A stretch of DNA of 64,000 nucleotides from an uncultured Clostridia bacterium (lineage in GTDB: Bacteria; Bacillota; Clostridia; Oscillospirales; Oscillospiraceae): positions 294,643 to 358,642 of the forward strand of contig CAMCKD010000001.1 in assembly GCA_945875335.1 (NCBI GenBank), written 5' to 3'. Shown here in pieces: positions 46,998 through 56,213 of the stretch. Within the stretch, counting starts at the first letter, position 1; every line of letters starts with the position of its first letter. The position numbers were made by a program, and so were the translations under genes. The notes beneath the pieces are model-generated. The model saw only the letters and a program-made list of their open reading frames with translations, was not told where the DNA came from and made no database searches.

Positions 46998-47633
46998 CTA
47001 CTCTTCATGTTCGTGAAGGTAAACATACATACCATTTGGCCCGATGTTTCTATAAATGAAATCATCACATTTTGCTTTGCTCAAATGATTTCTCAGGACA
47101 TTATACTCATACGCATATTGCCCATTTTCTTTTTTTGAATCAATTCGAGACTGTATCTCTTCATCCGTATAATTGGATTCCACCAGATACAAATCATAGT
47201 TTTTGGCAACGATTCCATTCAGATTATTGGTGTCTGTCGCATAAAATACCTTCCCATCACCAAAATGCAGTTTATAGCCACAATTTGGTACATCATGTGT
47301 AAGCCTAACCGGAATGACAGTTACGATGCCATAGTCATATTGGTAATCCATCTCCAGAACGTCTATTTGCCGTTCAGGAACTCCAGATTTGATAAGGCTA
47401 TCCACTAACCACTTGCCACAAGAAAACCGAATAGATGGTCTCTCTGCGGCTATACGCCGTATTGTAGTCTCTTTGAAATGGTCGCCGTGAATGTGCGTGA
47501 GTAAAATCAGCTTAATTTGATGTAAAAATGGCTCAATTTTCTTGTAAGGAACCCCGCAGTCAATCAGGACTATGCCGTGAATTAACACGGCATTTCCCTT
47601 TGAACCTGTTGATATTACATGATAATCAATCAT
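46998..47633 (-). CDS. MBL-fold metallo-hydrolase
   Basis: 211 residues. THIHGDHFKETTIRRIA is the metal-binding HxHxDH motif. CGKWLVDSLI and VFYATDTNNL support the fold. This phage group sits beside RecT and is thought to be a nuclease- or phosphodiesterase-like partner. Overlaps recT by four bases. Confidence 0.88.
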   Translation of the reverse strand: MIDYHVISTGSKGNAVLIHGIVLIDCGVPYKKIEPFLHQIKLILLTHIHGDHFKETTIRRIAAERPSIRFSCGKWLVDSLIKSGVPERQIDVLEMDYQYDYGIVTVIPVRLTHDVPNCGYKLHFGDGKVFYATDTNNLNGIVAKNYDLYLVESNYTDEEIQSRIDSKKENGQYAYEYNVLRNHLSKAKCDDFIYRNIGPNGMYVYLHEHEE

Positions 47634-48574
47634 ACAGCATCGATGTCAATTACTTCGACCTCATTCCCCGCTGCCTGTGCATCCTGGAAGATATTCTCTG
47701 GTGCTTCAACGGGGATGTCTGCCTCAGGTGTCGTGACAATATCTCCATTGGCAATTTCGGACATCGAGCCATCAGAATCCATTGCACGAATCAGCTCGGT
47801 ACTCATAATTCCCCATTTGGAGATAAGCTGCCGGAGCATCGTTTTCTTTGCCATCCCATCAAAGTCCTTGTACCAGAACGAGCTATATTTCCACATCTCA
47901 GAATCGGGAATCTCGTGGTTCTGAATCTTGTTATAAGCAGATGCAGAAAAAGCCGGAGAATACTGGTCTGCATGGGAAAGCATCTTTTTCTTCGACCAAT
48001 ACAAAGTCTTTTTGAATCCGTTCAAGTACTCAAAATACGCCATATACCCAATAACAGGAAGCGTTTCACGAACATCATCATCTTCGATGAACGAGAACAA
48101 GTGCTTTCCGGTCATCTTATCCCGTCCTTGGTATTCTCCTTCACGGATTTCAAGGACATCAATATCAGAGTAAGAACCGCTCTTCAAAGCCATCTGGAGG
48201 TAGCCTTTATACCCAAGTACAAAAGTTGCCTTTGTCATTTCGGGACAGATGAGTTTCCCCATTCTGTCTTTCTTCTCCTTCTGCTTAAAGGGGACAAGGT
48301 AGTATTGTCCCAACTGGGGAGAGGGAGACAGGCCCAAAGATTCACCGAGCAAAGCTCCTGCAAGAATGGTTCCGGCATCACATTCCTGCAGAGCCGGATT
48401 TACGGCAACAGCAGATGTAATGGATGCAATGAAACGCTTGGCACGTTCGGGGTCTCCCAGCGTATTTCTTACCAGCTTCTGATACCCATCAGTAGTAATT
48501 GCCACGGAAAACTTCGGCTTCTGCTGGACTTGCTGCTTAGGCTGCGCTTGTGTCATTTCGTTTGTTCTGCTCAT
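47630..48574 (-). CDS. recT: RecT single-strand annealing protein
   Basis: 314 residues, ATG at 48574 (SD GGAGGT). GALLGESLGLSPSPQLGQYYLVPF, KATFVLGYKGYLQMALKSG and the C-terminal MWKYSSFWYKDFDGMAKKTMLRQL are diagnostic. Anneals complementary single strands in phage recombination. It overlaps the DUF1351 gene. Confidence 0.95.
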   Translation of the reverse strand: MSRTNEMTQAQPKQQVQQKPKFSVAITTDGYQKLVRNTLGDPERAKRFIASITSAVAVNPALQECDAGTILAGALLGESLGLSPSPQLGQYYLVPFKQKEKKDRMGKLICPEMTKATFVLGYKGYLQMALKSGSYSDIDVLEIREGEYQGRDKMTGKHLFSFIEDDDVRETLPVIGYMAYFEYLNGFKKTLYWSKKKMLSHADQYSPAFSASAYNKIQNHEIPDSEMWKYSSFWYKDFDGMAKKTMLRQLISKWGIMSTELIRAMDSDGSMSEIANGDIVTTPEADIPVEAPENIFQDAQAAGNEVEVIDIDAV

Positions 48575-49421
48575 AATGATAACCTCCATCATTCATAAAT
48601 TGCTTCAATGCTTTCAATTCTTCCAATGTGCCACGCACAGTAAAAGACACTTCATACAGTTTTTCCTGCTGCAACGGAGCTTTCACCACAGGAGCAGATA
48701 AATACTGCTCTTGGTTTTCTTCTTCCTCCTTGACAATTTGCTGAACTTCCATGTCGTGACGCTCATTCTGAACTTTCTCTTGGCAAAAGTTTTCTCTCGC
48801 TTGCCTCATACGTTCAAGTTCGGAATGTCTATCTGTCACAGTCTGGATTGCTTTGTAAACATCCATCGTCTTAGTGTATTCAACAAGAATTTCATCGGCA
48901 TATGAAAGAGTAGAAATCAGTTCAAGCTCTTTCATTATCCGGTCAAGATAATTCCGACATTCAGCTTTTGCAGACTTCTCTGTGGTGGACATATTCACCT
49001 TTATCCCAAAGTTTTCAAAGGTTGCAATGTCAGCTGAAACTCCAATGCTGTCTCGGTACTCTTCAAAGAAAGAACGTACTGCATCGGTTTTTTTTCGCTT
49101 CAGTTCTCCCTCGACAGCTTTAATTTTCTCAGAAAGCTGCTTATCTGCATCCTCAAACAAATCTCCGGCACAGGATTTGTATATGGCCTCAAACTCCTTG
49201 TAAGGAGCTTCAATTTTAGCCTTAACTTCTTTCCTCCTGGCCTCCAATTCCCTATACCGACTGTTAAGTTCAGCTCGGACTTTTTTCACGGCCTTTACGG
49301 TGTCCTCGTTGCACTCCATGGCAAGTGCTTCATCAACCATATCCTGGATATTCTTCTGTACAGTTCTCAGCTGTTCCTCGATAATCGGGAGCTGCCTTAT
49401 GACAATCAATTCATTCTCCAT
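48537..49421 (-). CDS. DUF1351 recombination-associated protein
   Basis: 294 residues. A helical coiled N-terminus (VKKVRAELNSRYRELEARRKEVKAKIEAPYKEFEAIY) and a C-terminal VSFTVRGTLEELKALKQFM match DUF1351, almost always just upstream of RecT. Likely assists annealing or acts with the missing exonuclease. Confidence 0.85.
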   Translation of the reverse strand: MENELIVIRQLPIIEEQLRTVQKNIQDMVDEALAMECNEDTVKAVKKVRAELNSRYRELEARRKEVKAKIEAPYKEFEAIYKSCAGDLFEDADKQLSEKIKAVEGELKRKKTDAVRSFFEEYRDSIGVSADIATFENFGIKVNMSTTEKSAKAECRNYLDRIMKELELISTLSYADEILVEYTKTMDVYKAIQTVTDRHSELERMRQARENFCQEKVQNERHDMEVQQIVKEEEENQEQYLSAPVVKAPLQQEKLYEVSFTVRGTLEELKALKQFMNDGGYHYEQNKRNDTSAA

Positions 49422-49425
49422 AATC

Positions 49426-49932
49426 TCACATTCTCCTTCCCTTGCTGCGTATTGCTCTTTCTGCCAAAATCTTCAACTCACTTGCTGCTTTTGAAATCTT
49501 GTCCAGATAATTACATACTTCCATGAGTTCCTCTACCTCAGAATCATCAATCATATTGTCTTCCCCAATATCCAGGAGTTTTGATGTAATCTCTGCACAT
49601 TTCTCCTGCTTCATGGAATAAAGAACCTTCACTATTGCTTCGTCCACAGTTCCGGCAGAATCAGCTATGGTTTCTTTTCTGCACAACGGACATTCATTGG
49701 CGCAGTAATTGTTTAACAGTTCAGGAGCATTGTAAAGTTCTGCCATCTGAAGGAGCAAGTCAAGATTCATCACCTTTACTGTTCCTCGCTCGATTCTCCC
49801 AAGGGTTGATTCATCAATGTTCAGCTTCTCAGCAGCTCCAGCCTGGGAAGATAGCGCATCCTGCCATTTTGCAGCTCTTTTTCTTGCATCTTTGTACAGA
49901 TTATCTATCACGATTCTTGTATCACTTGCCAT
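49426..49932 (-). CDS. XRE-family regulator heading the replication operon
   Basis: 168 residues. An HTH (SSQAGAAEKLNIDESTLGRIERGTVKVMNLDLLLQMAELYN) with a Cys-containing middle (CANECPLCRKE) and a coiled C-terminus. Position resembles Cro. The operator-like element lies between promoter and start codon. Confidence 0.85.
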   Translation of the reverse strand: MASDTRIVIDNLYKDARKRAAKWQDALSSQAGAAEKLNIDESTLGRIERGTVKVMNLDLLLQMAELYNAPELLNNYCANECPLCRKETIADSAGTVDEAIVKVLYSMKQEKCAEITSKLLDIGEDNMIDDSEVEELMEVCNYLDKISKAASELKILAERAIRSKGRRM

Positions 49933-49976
49933 TCAATTTCACCACTCTTCCAGCTATAATATCGGCGTTGTAAAAA

Positions 49977-50091
49977 CCATCTGGTTAAGTCAAAAAGAAA
50001 AATAAAGGAAAGGACAATTTACATGAAACAACTCATGCCAAATGGCTCCCATCGCACATCCGATTATAACACATATTTGCTTTTTTGTCAA
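49977..50091 (-). promoter_or_regulatory. Promoter and operator-like element of the replication operon
   Basis: TTGACA (50086-50091), 17-bp spacer, TATAAT (50063-50068). Exact element CCATCTGGTTAAGT at 49977-49990, preceded by AAA, about 80 bases into the leader. This is the early rightward-type promoter facing away from the repressor. Confidence 0.85.
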
Positions 50092-50122
50092 TATTTTTTC
50101 AGCTATTGCAAAAATGTCAATA

Positions 50123-50151
50123 TTGCATTTCAAAGGTTTTTCCCTTATAAT
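50123..50151 (+). promoter_or_regulatory. Repressor promoter
   Basis: TTGCAT (50123-50128), 17-bp spacer, TATAAT (50146-50151). It diverges from the replication promoter. TGTCAATATT occurs twice between them (50086 and 50115), a candidate pair of operators. Confidence 0.75.
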
Positions 50152-50181
50152 GAAATTGCATGAATGAAAGGAGAATTTTCT

Positions 50182-50532
50182 ATGGCAAGCAGAGAATTAT
50201 TTGAAATGGAAACCTATAATACCCTGAGATATAACATGGCTTATCTCATCAAAAGTCGTGGATATGAACACAATATCGTGGCAAGTGCTATTGGAGTTAC
50301 TGATGTGTCTCTTAGCAGATACCTCAATGGAGTAAGAAAGCCAGAACTCCAATACATCATCAAGTTTGCTCAGTTCTTCAACGTGAGCCTGGAATGGCTT
50401 GTTGGTTATAAACCAAAGACATCCAGATTATCTTCAGATGATTCTATGCTCGTTGACTGTTACAACAAAGCTACAGAAGATGAGAGAAAAGCTGTAGACA
50501 ATATCCTTTCTAAATATTCCGTGTCCGATTGA
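50182..50532 (+). CDS. Small XRE repressor (cI-like)
   Basis: 116 residues, ATG at 50182 after AAAGGAG. HTH NIVASAIGVTDVSLSRYLNGVRKPELQYIIKFAQFFNVSLEWLVGYK is complete. The short C-terminus lacks a protease-sensitive LexA domain, so induction must use another route. Divergent from the replication operon and overlapping the tail of the Xis-like gene. Probable lysogeny repressor and a candidate to bind the shared operator-like elements. Confidence 0.87.
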   Translation: MASRELFEMETYNTLRYNMAYLIKSRGYEHNIVASAIGVTDVSLSRYLNGVRKPELQYIIKFAQFFNVSLEWLVGYKPKTSRLSSDDSMLVDCYNKATEDERKAVDNILSKYSVSD

Positions 50533-50746
50533 AAGTATCTGGACGGACCGGAACATTATCCTGATCTCCATCTGCACAAGTCAGGAATTTTCGTAGATTT
50601 GGGAAATACACGAGGGAAGTATTGCCAGCTTTTCTAACAGGAATAACTCCTTGTTTTATCCATATTCGCAGAGCGTGTTCAGTAATATTCAGTCCCTCCA
50701 TTGATGCACGTTCAACAGTACGTTTGATAGTATCTAAATCTCTCAC
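50510..50746 (-). CDS. MerR/Xis-like DNA-binding protein
   Basis: 78 residues, GTG at 50746 with GGGGG seven bases upstream. A short winged-helix: LNITEHALRIWIKQGVIPVRKAGNTSLVYFPNLRKFL. Likely excisionase because of its position between repressor and integrase. It converges on the repressor gene. Confidence 0.8.
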   Translation of the reverse strand: MRDLDTIKRTVERASMEGLNITEHALRIWIKQGVIPVRKAGNTSLVYFPNLRKFLTCADGDQDNVPVRPDTFNRTRNI

Positions 50747-50780
50747 AAGAAATCCCCCTTAATTTTTTATCATGGTTATG

Positions 50781-50809
50781 ATTATACTTATCCAGATGGT
50801 TTTTGTCAA
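50781..50809 (-). promoter_or_regulatory. Xis promoter with operator-like element in the spacer
   Basis: TTGACA (50804-50809), 17-bp spacer, TATAAT (50781-50786). The spacer is almost wholly the shared element in reverse orientation (ACTTATCCAGATGG, 50786-50799), so binding would block polymerase. Confidence 0.85.
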
Positions 50810-50839
50810 TATATTTTCATTGATTGCGAGGAATTAAAA

Positions 50840-52120
50840 ATGGCTTCCATTGAGAAGAGAGGGAATTCATACAGAATTACTGTATCTATGGGGAGGGATA
50901 TATATGGAAAAAAGATATATCAAAAAACAACTTTCACCCCAGACCCTACTCTCTCTGAAAAAAAGAAGGATAGGGCAGTACAAGACTTTGCTAGGGAATT
51001 TGAGATGAAAGTTAAAAATAAACTCATAATGGATGGTAGAAATATCACTCTGAAAGAGTTTATTGAAACATGGAAATCAGATTATGCCAAGGAACACATT
51101 GAAGCAAGCACTCTACAAAGCTATAACGATGAATTTAACAGAATCCTCCCGAAATTAGGACATCTAAAACTTACGGAACTCAAGCCCCATATGTTAAACT
51201 CGTTTTTCTTATCACTTTCAAAAGATGGTTGCCGAATTGATGGGAAAAAAGGAGGATATTCCAAAAACACAATTGCAAAAACTCGTGGTGTTCTATCTTC
51301 TGTATTAGGAACTGCGGTTGATTGGGAAATCATTCCAAACAATCCCTGTGAAAAAATAAGATATAACGCAGAAGAATCGGCTGATAGGATTAAATATTTC
51401 ACACCAGAACAAGCCATCTCATTTATAGAATTTATCGAGGAACCATACTATATCACTGTCAAAGCATCTAAGCGGATTGATGATACGGGTAAACCGTATG
51501 AGGTTCCTGAGTATAAAAGCAAAAGAGAAATGAAAGAACAAATCAAAGTCTTCATTATTTTAGCTATCTATACAGGAATGAGAAAAGGTGAACTTGTAGC
51601 ATTAAAATGGTCTGATATTGATTTTGACAATGATTTAATCTCAGTTAATTCATCTACAACTATCATCAATAAGAAGCAAGGGATAAAAGCTCCCAAATCC
51701 AAGACATCACACCGGAAAATATCTATCCCCCACTTCCTCACGGATAGACTAAAAGCTATGTATGATGAAAGAGAAGAATACAAAGCCAGTCTGATGGATT
51801 ATTGGCAAGGCGATGATTGGGTCTTTATCCAGAAAAACGGAAAGCAGATAAACTATTACACCCCTTATTCAGCATTTCACGATGCCATATTAAGATACAA
51901 TGAGAGCCACGAGGAAAAGCTTCCAGTTATTCCCCTCCACGGGCTGAGACATACGTCTGCTACACTCTTGATTTCTAACAATATGGATATTAGGACAGTA
52001 TCGAGCAGGATGGGACACGCTCAAACATCCACAACTATGAACATCTACGCCCATGCCCTTGAATCTGCGGATAAGGAATCAGCCGGAATCTTAGCGAACG
52101 CATTGAAAAAGAAACCATAA
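50840..52120 (+). CDS. int: Tyrosine integrase
   Basis: 426 residues, SD GAGGAA. N-terminal AP2-like arm-binding segment (YRITVSMGRDIYGKKIYQKTTF), SAM-like core-binding domain, then a catalytic domain with the first Arg in YTGMRKGELVALKWSDID, Lys about residue 290, HGLRHTSATLL (HxxR) and HAQTSTTMNIYAHALE (His and Tyr nucleophile). Transposon/phage Int family of Firmicutes. Its stop lies 150 bases from tRNA-Ala, the likely attachment site. Confidence 0.96.
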   Translation: MASIEKRGNSYRITVSMGRDIYGKKIYQKTTFTPDPTLSEKKKDRAVQDFAREFEMKVKNKLIMDGRNITLKEFIETWKSDYAKEHIEASTLQSYNDEFNRILPKLGHLKLTELKPHMLNSFFLSLSKDGCRIDGKKGGYSKNTIAKTRGVLSSVLGTAVDWEIIPNNPCEKIRYNAEESADRIKYFTPEQAISFIEFIEEPYYITVKASKRIDDTGKPYEVPEYKSKREMKEQIKVFIILAIYTGMRKGELVALKWSDIDFDNDLISVNSSTTIINKKQGIKAPKSKTSHRKISIPHFLTDRLKAMYDEREEYKASLMDYWQGDDWVFIQKNGKQINYYTPYSAFHDAILRYNESHEEKLPVIPLHGLRHTSATLLISNNMDIRTVSSRMGHAQTSTTMNIYAHALESADKESAGILANALKKKP

Positions 52121-52173
52121 ATCAATTCTCTTGAGTACATACTGGAATCGTGTTTTCACGGAATTTTTAACCT

Positions 52174-52192
52174 GGTACCCATTCGGTACCCA
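52174..52192. repeat. Direct repeat, candidate integrase arm sites
   Basis: GGTACCCA occurs at 52174-52181 and 52185-52192, spaced 11 bp, between int and the tRNA. Repeats of this kind next to attL/attR can bind the integrase N-terminal domain. The flanking 52193-52233 shows nothing else. Confidence 0.55.
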
Positions 52193-52233
52193 CACATCAA
52201 AACTAGCAATTTTTAATGCATCTAAAAGTTAGA

Positions 52234-52269
52234 AAAACACCCTGATTTCCAAAGAAATCAGGGTGTTTT
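52234..52269. terminator. Terminator between int and tRNA-Ala
   Basis: A 16-bp stem (52234-52249 with 52254-52269) with A-runs and T-runs on both sides; works in both directions. It could serve int (+) and tRNA-Ala (-). Confidence 0.9.
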
Positions 52270-52270
52270 T

Positions 52271-52346
52271 TGGTGGACTTGAGGAGATTCGAACTCCCGA
52301 CCCCCACAATGCGAATGTGGTGCGCTCCCAGCTGCGCTACAAGCCC
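52271..52346 (-). tRNA. tRNA-Ala (anticodon CGC)
   Basis: A 76-nt cloverleaf, anticodon loop UUCGCAU, acceptor GGGCUUG/CAAGUCC, CCA encoded. Its 3' end faces the prophage, so the phage most likely integrated there and regenerated the gene. The distal prophage end is outside the window. Confidence 0.95.
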
Positions 52347-52364
52347 GGATTCACTTACCCGGAT

Positions 52365-52393
52365 ATTATAGCCGTTTCCACAAATAAAGTCAA
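52365..52393 (-). promoter_or_regulatory. tRNA-Ala promoter
   Basis: TTGACT (52388-52393), 17-bp spacer, TATAAT (52365-52370). Chromosomal side, showing that the tRNA promoter was not displaced by the prophage. Confidence 0.8.
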
Positions 52394-52490
52394 GCAAAAC
52401 CTGAAAATGGAGCGGGATTTTTTTGCGCCTGGTTAGATCAGGAACGATGCCTCCGCCAAAAGGCAGTGTTCGCTGAGTTGGCAATTCGGA

Positions 52491-52692
52491 AAATTGTTGT
52501 TTGAATCATTGAGCGCCACTGTAGGGGAGGCTCGTAGCCTCCCGCGCAGTACAGGCTTCCAGTTACCAACCAGGATGGGCGAATTCGTACCAGTTTACCA
52601 CATTTGTACCATTCAACCTAACACTCAGTTGACAAACCTGGCGGGAGGCTAAGAGCCTCCCCTACAGTGGCGTGTACGTCAAACAACAATTT
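52491..52692. mobile_element. MITE-like palindromic element, 202 bp
   Basis: Begins AAATTGTTGTTTGA and ends with its inverted copy. Inside both ends, CGCCACTGTAGGGGAGGCTC and TAGCCTCCCGC are repeated inverted, giving arms of about 55 bp. The central 90 bp is non-coding. A related end (AAATTGTTGTTTA) appears at 63951, supporting a dispersed element mobilised by a transposase not seen here. Confidence 0.8.
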
Positions 52693-52739
52693 AGCGGCAT
52701 GATAACAGTTGATAAGCCAGCTGAAAAGCGATGGTGGAA

Positions 52740-55700
52740 TTACTCCACGCTCTTTAAGGCCTCGGCCATGTTGATTTTATCCAGGCGGAAATAGAAGAGG
52801 AAATCCACCGCCAGGGCGGAGAAGAGGGTGAGGGCCACGGAGGTCAGCAGGGACGGGGTGCTGAGCAGGGGCTTGATCCAAATCAAATCGATTTTAATCT
52901 GGCTCATTACAAATTCCAGCAGCAGCTTGCCCAAGGGGATGCCAAACACCGTGCCGAAGAGGCTGAGCACCAGATTCTCCTTGAACACATACATGGCGGT
53001 CTCCCCTGCGTTGAAGCCCAGCACCTTGATGGTGGCGATTTCCCGGATGCGCTCGTTGATATTGATGTTGGTCAGATTATACAGCACGATCACCGCCAGC
53101 ACACCGGCGCAGAACACAACGACCACCACCACCAAATCCAGGGCGGACATCATCTCATTTACGGATTTCGCCATCTGCTGGCTCACCACCACGTTGGCCA
53201 CGCCTTCCAGCCCATTGGCAGCGCCGCCGGCCACGTTGGGATTACGGCCCTCCTTGACGGATATAAAGGCCATTTGCAGCTCCGGCTCCCGGTCCCACTG
53301 GGTGCGGATGGTTTCCGGCGTGACGATCGCATAATTATACACATGGTTTTCATAAATGCCGGATACCGTCAGGGAAAGACTTTCCATATCCGGGTTCCGA
53401 AGCTCCACCTGGTCACCCACCTGGAGTTTCAGAATATCCGCGATACCGGCGGAAAGCAGCACCTCATTGGTACCGGGCATGGGGATGGATTCTTCTCCTG
53501 TGTGGAAGTCGATGAAGTCCGTGATCTGCTCTCCTGCTGCGATGATGTAAATGTCCCGGGTCTGGTCACCGCTGTCGATTTCGCCGCTGACCTGGTGGAA
53601 GAACAGAATTTCATCGGCATAGTTTTCCATGCCCTCCCGGAAGGAGCGCTGCTCCTGCTCTGTCTGCCCGCTGCGGAAATAGACCTCCAAGTCATACCGG
53701 GTCACATCCCGGAACTGCACATCCACAATTTTGGAGATGGAGTCCCGGATGCCGAAGCCCGTCATCAGAAGCGCGGTACAGCCGCCGATGCCCAGCAGCA
53801 TCATCACCAGCCGCTGGCGGTAGCGGAAAATGTTGCGAATGGCCACCTTGTTCAGGAAGCTGATGTGCCTCCACAGAGGCAGCTTCTCGATGAGCAGGGC
53901 CTTCCCCGCCGCAGGTGCTTTCGGGCGAATCAGCTCCGCGGGCACCTCCCGCAGGCAGCGGCGGCAGCAATACCAGCTGACCAGCATCATGGCGGAGGTG
54001 TACAGCGCCGTTACTCCCAGCGCCATCTGCCAATCGAAGCGCAGCTGAATCATGGGCGTGAGGAAGAGTACGATTTTATAGGCCTGCCACAGCACCATGG
54101 GAAACACCACACTGCCCAGCCCTACCCCCAGGACACAGCCAACAATGGCGCTGCTGCCGGAGTATTTCAGGTACTTGGAGATGATGGCCCGGTTGCTGTA
54201 GCCCAGTGCCTTCAGGGTGCCGATTTGGGTACGCTCCTCCTCCACCATGCGGGTCATGGTGGTGATGCACACCAGAGCTGCCACCAGCAGGAAGAAGGCC
54301 GGGAACACCCGGGCCACACCGGCCACGATATCCGAGTTGCTGTCCAAATCCGCGTAGCCAAGGTTGGTGTTCCGATCCAGCACATACACCTGGGTATCGG
54401 TGATGTCCAGCACCGCCTCACGGGCATCGGCCAGCTTCCGCTTTGCGTCGGCCAGCTCCGCCTCCGCTTCGGCGAATTTTTCATCCGCCTCCTGCTGTGC
54501 TTCTTCCAAGTCTACCCAGCCGTCGGCGATTTTCTGGCGGTTTTCTTCCAGGGTCTGCTTTCCCTGTTCCAGTTCCTTTTCCCCGGACTTCAATTCCTTC
54601 TCATAGGCCTGAATCTGCTTCTGTCCCTCCAAAAGCTGCTGGCGGGCGGAAATCAGCTGATTGTTCATGGAGGTGCGCTGGTTGGAGATTTCCTCAAAGC
54701 CCTCCTTGATCTGCTGGCGTCCGGCCCGAATCTGCTCCTTGCCATCCAGCAGCTCCTGCTTCTGATTTTCCAGCTCTACCTGCTTAGCGGTCACCTCATT
54801 CAGCTTGGCGTTCAGTTCCTCCCGCTGGGCATAGAGCTCTGAGAGCTTGGCCTCGTATTCTCCCTTGTCCGCCTGGGCTTTTTCCAGGATTTTCCGTGCC
54901 TCTTCCAGATGGGACTCGGGCATGCCAAGCTTTTCCAGGTTTTCCAGGGTACGCTGGGCGGTTTCCTCGTTGATCTCGGCAATTCTCAGCATGGCCTCCA
55001 AGGGGCGAATCAATGCATCCAGCTGCGCCATGCCTGCCCGGATTTGGGTGATGCCGGACTTGATTTCTGTGAGACCAGTGTTAATCTGCACCAGATAGGC
55101 ATCCAGCTCTGCCTGCTTGGCGTCCAGCTCCGCCTGCTTGGCGGTGAGCTGGGAGCTGGCACCGGACAGAGCACCCTGACCGCCGGACTCAGAGGATTTG
55201 AGAAGCTGCTGGGACTGCTCCAGCTTTTCCTTGTTGGCCTCCAGCTCTCTCCAGCCATCGGCGATTTTCTGCTCCGATTCCTTCAGCTCTGCCTCTCCAT
55301 CGGCAAGCTCCTGTTCTCCATCCAGCAGCTCCCGGCGGGCATCCTCCAGCTTTTGAAGGGCATCGGCCTTCTCCCGCTGATAATCCAGAACGCCCTGGTC
55401 GTATTCCTCCTGCCCATCCAAAATGGCCCGCTCCGCCTGCTTCCGGGCGGAAATCAGGCGCTCCTGGGCATAGGGCTCCAGCAGCGGCTTCAATTCCTCC
55501 GCCGCTTGGGACAGGGCATCATTGTATTCCTGGGAATAAATGGCATAGTCCCCGGGAAGCACAGCATGGATTTCCGTGTAGTAGCTGACGTCGAAGGCTT
55601 CCTCGGGGACAAAATAGTAGTTGGTGATGCTGCCGCTGCCCACGGAGGTGTTGCCCCGGTTGGTGTCCATATACAAGGGGGTACTCACCAGTCCCACCAC

Positions 55701-56213
55701 GGTGAAGGTGTCCACCGTCAACTGGTCCAGGGCGGTATCCTCATTATCCGGGGAGATGGTGACGGTTTTGCCCAGAATGGATTTGGAATTTCGGAATCCA
55801 TCGGCCAGGCACTCCCCCGCAGTCTCCGGCATCCGTCCTTCCAGCAGCACCAGCTTGTTGATGCGCTCCGGGATGGTGTAGAACCGATAGACCGCCGCGT
55901 CCTCTCCCTTGTCGTTCTCCACAATCAGGTCGGAGTGAAACAGGCCCTCGGCATCCTCCAGCCCGCCCAGCTGAGAGATCGCCGCCAACTGATCCTTATC
56001 CCAGCCATAGGAGCTGAGCAGGCGCAGGTCAAACATATTCTGTTCATCGGTGTAGACCTGTCCCGTGGCCACCATGTCCATCTTTGTAGAGCGCAGGCCC
56101 ACAAAGATAGCAGTGCCCAGGGCAATAATCACCGCAATGGCAATGTAGCGCCCCAGGGATTTGAAAATCGAGCGGCGCAGATTCCTGCGCATCATATTCC
56201 GCTTCATTACCAT
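52740..56213 (-). CDS. FtsX-family ABC transporter permease with long coiled coil
   Basis: 1157 residues. N-terminal membrane helix (YIAIAVIIALGTAIFVGL), an extracellular portion, then about 350 residues of charged coiled coil (positions 260-620), FtsX-type membrane domains (FFLLVAALVCITTMTRMVEEERTQIGTLKALGYS; VVVVVVFCAGVLAVIVLYNLTNININERIREIATIKVLG). MacB/LolC-like two-FtsX layout. Pairs with the ATPase upstream, overlapping it by seven bases. Probably mechanical export or envelope stress function. Confidence 0.92.
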   Translation of the reverse strand: MVMKRNMMRRNLRRSIFKSLGRYIAIAVIIALGTAIFVGLRSTKMDMVATGQVYTDEQNMFDLRLLSSYGWDKDQLAAISQLGGLEDAEGLFHSDLIVENDKGEDAAVYRFYTIPERINKLVLLEGRMPETAGECLADGFRNSKSILGKTVTISPDNEDTALDQLTVDTFTVVGLVSTPLYMDTNRGNTSVGSGSITNYYFVPEEAFDVSYYTEIHAVLPGDYAIYSQEYNDALSQAAEELKPLLEPYAQERLISARKQAERAILDGQEEYDQGVLDYQREKADALQKLEDARRELLDGEQELADGEAELKESEQKIADGWRELEANKEKLEQSQQLLKSSESGGQGALSGASSQLTAKQAELDAKQAELDAYLVQINTGLTEIKSGITQIRAGMAQLDALIRPLEAMLRIAEINEETAQRTLENLEKLGMPESHLEEARKILEKAQADKGEYEAKLSELYAQREELNAKLNEVTAKQVELENQKQELLDGKEQIRAGRQQIKEGFEEISNQRTSMNNQLISARQQLLEGQKQIQAYEKELKSGEKELEQGKQTLEENRQKIADGWVDLEEAQQEADEKFAEAEAELADAKRKLADAREAVLDITDTQVYVLDRNTNLGYADLDSNSDIVAGVARVFPAFFLLVAALVCITTMTRMVEEERTQIGTLKALGYSNRAIISKYLKYSGSSAIVGCVLGVGLGSVVFPMVLWQAYKIVLFLTPMIQLRFDWQMALGVTALYTSAMMLVSWYCCRRCLREVPAELIRPKAPAAGKALLIEKLPLWRHISFLNKVAIRNIFRYRQRLVMMLLGIGGCTALLMTGFGIRDSISKIVDVQFRDVTRYDLEVYFRSGQTEQEQRSFREGMENYADEILFFHQVSGEIDSGDQTRDIYIIAAGEQITDFIDFHTGEESIPMPGTNEVLLSAGIADILKLQVGDQVELRNPDMESLSLTVSGIYENHVYNYAIVTPETIRTQWDREPELQMAFISVKEGRNPNVAGGAANGLEGVANVVVSQQMAKSVNEMMSALDLVVVVVVFCAGVLAVIVLYNLTNININERIREIATIKVLGFNAGETAMYVFKENLVLSLFGTVFGIPLGKLLLEFVMSQIKIDLIWIKPLLSTPSLLTSVALTLFSALAVDFLFYFRLDKINMAEALKSVE

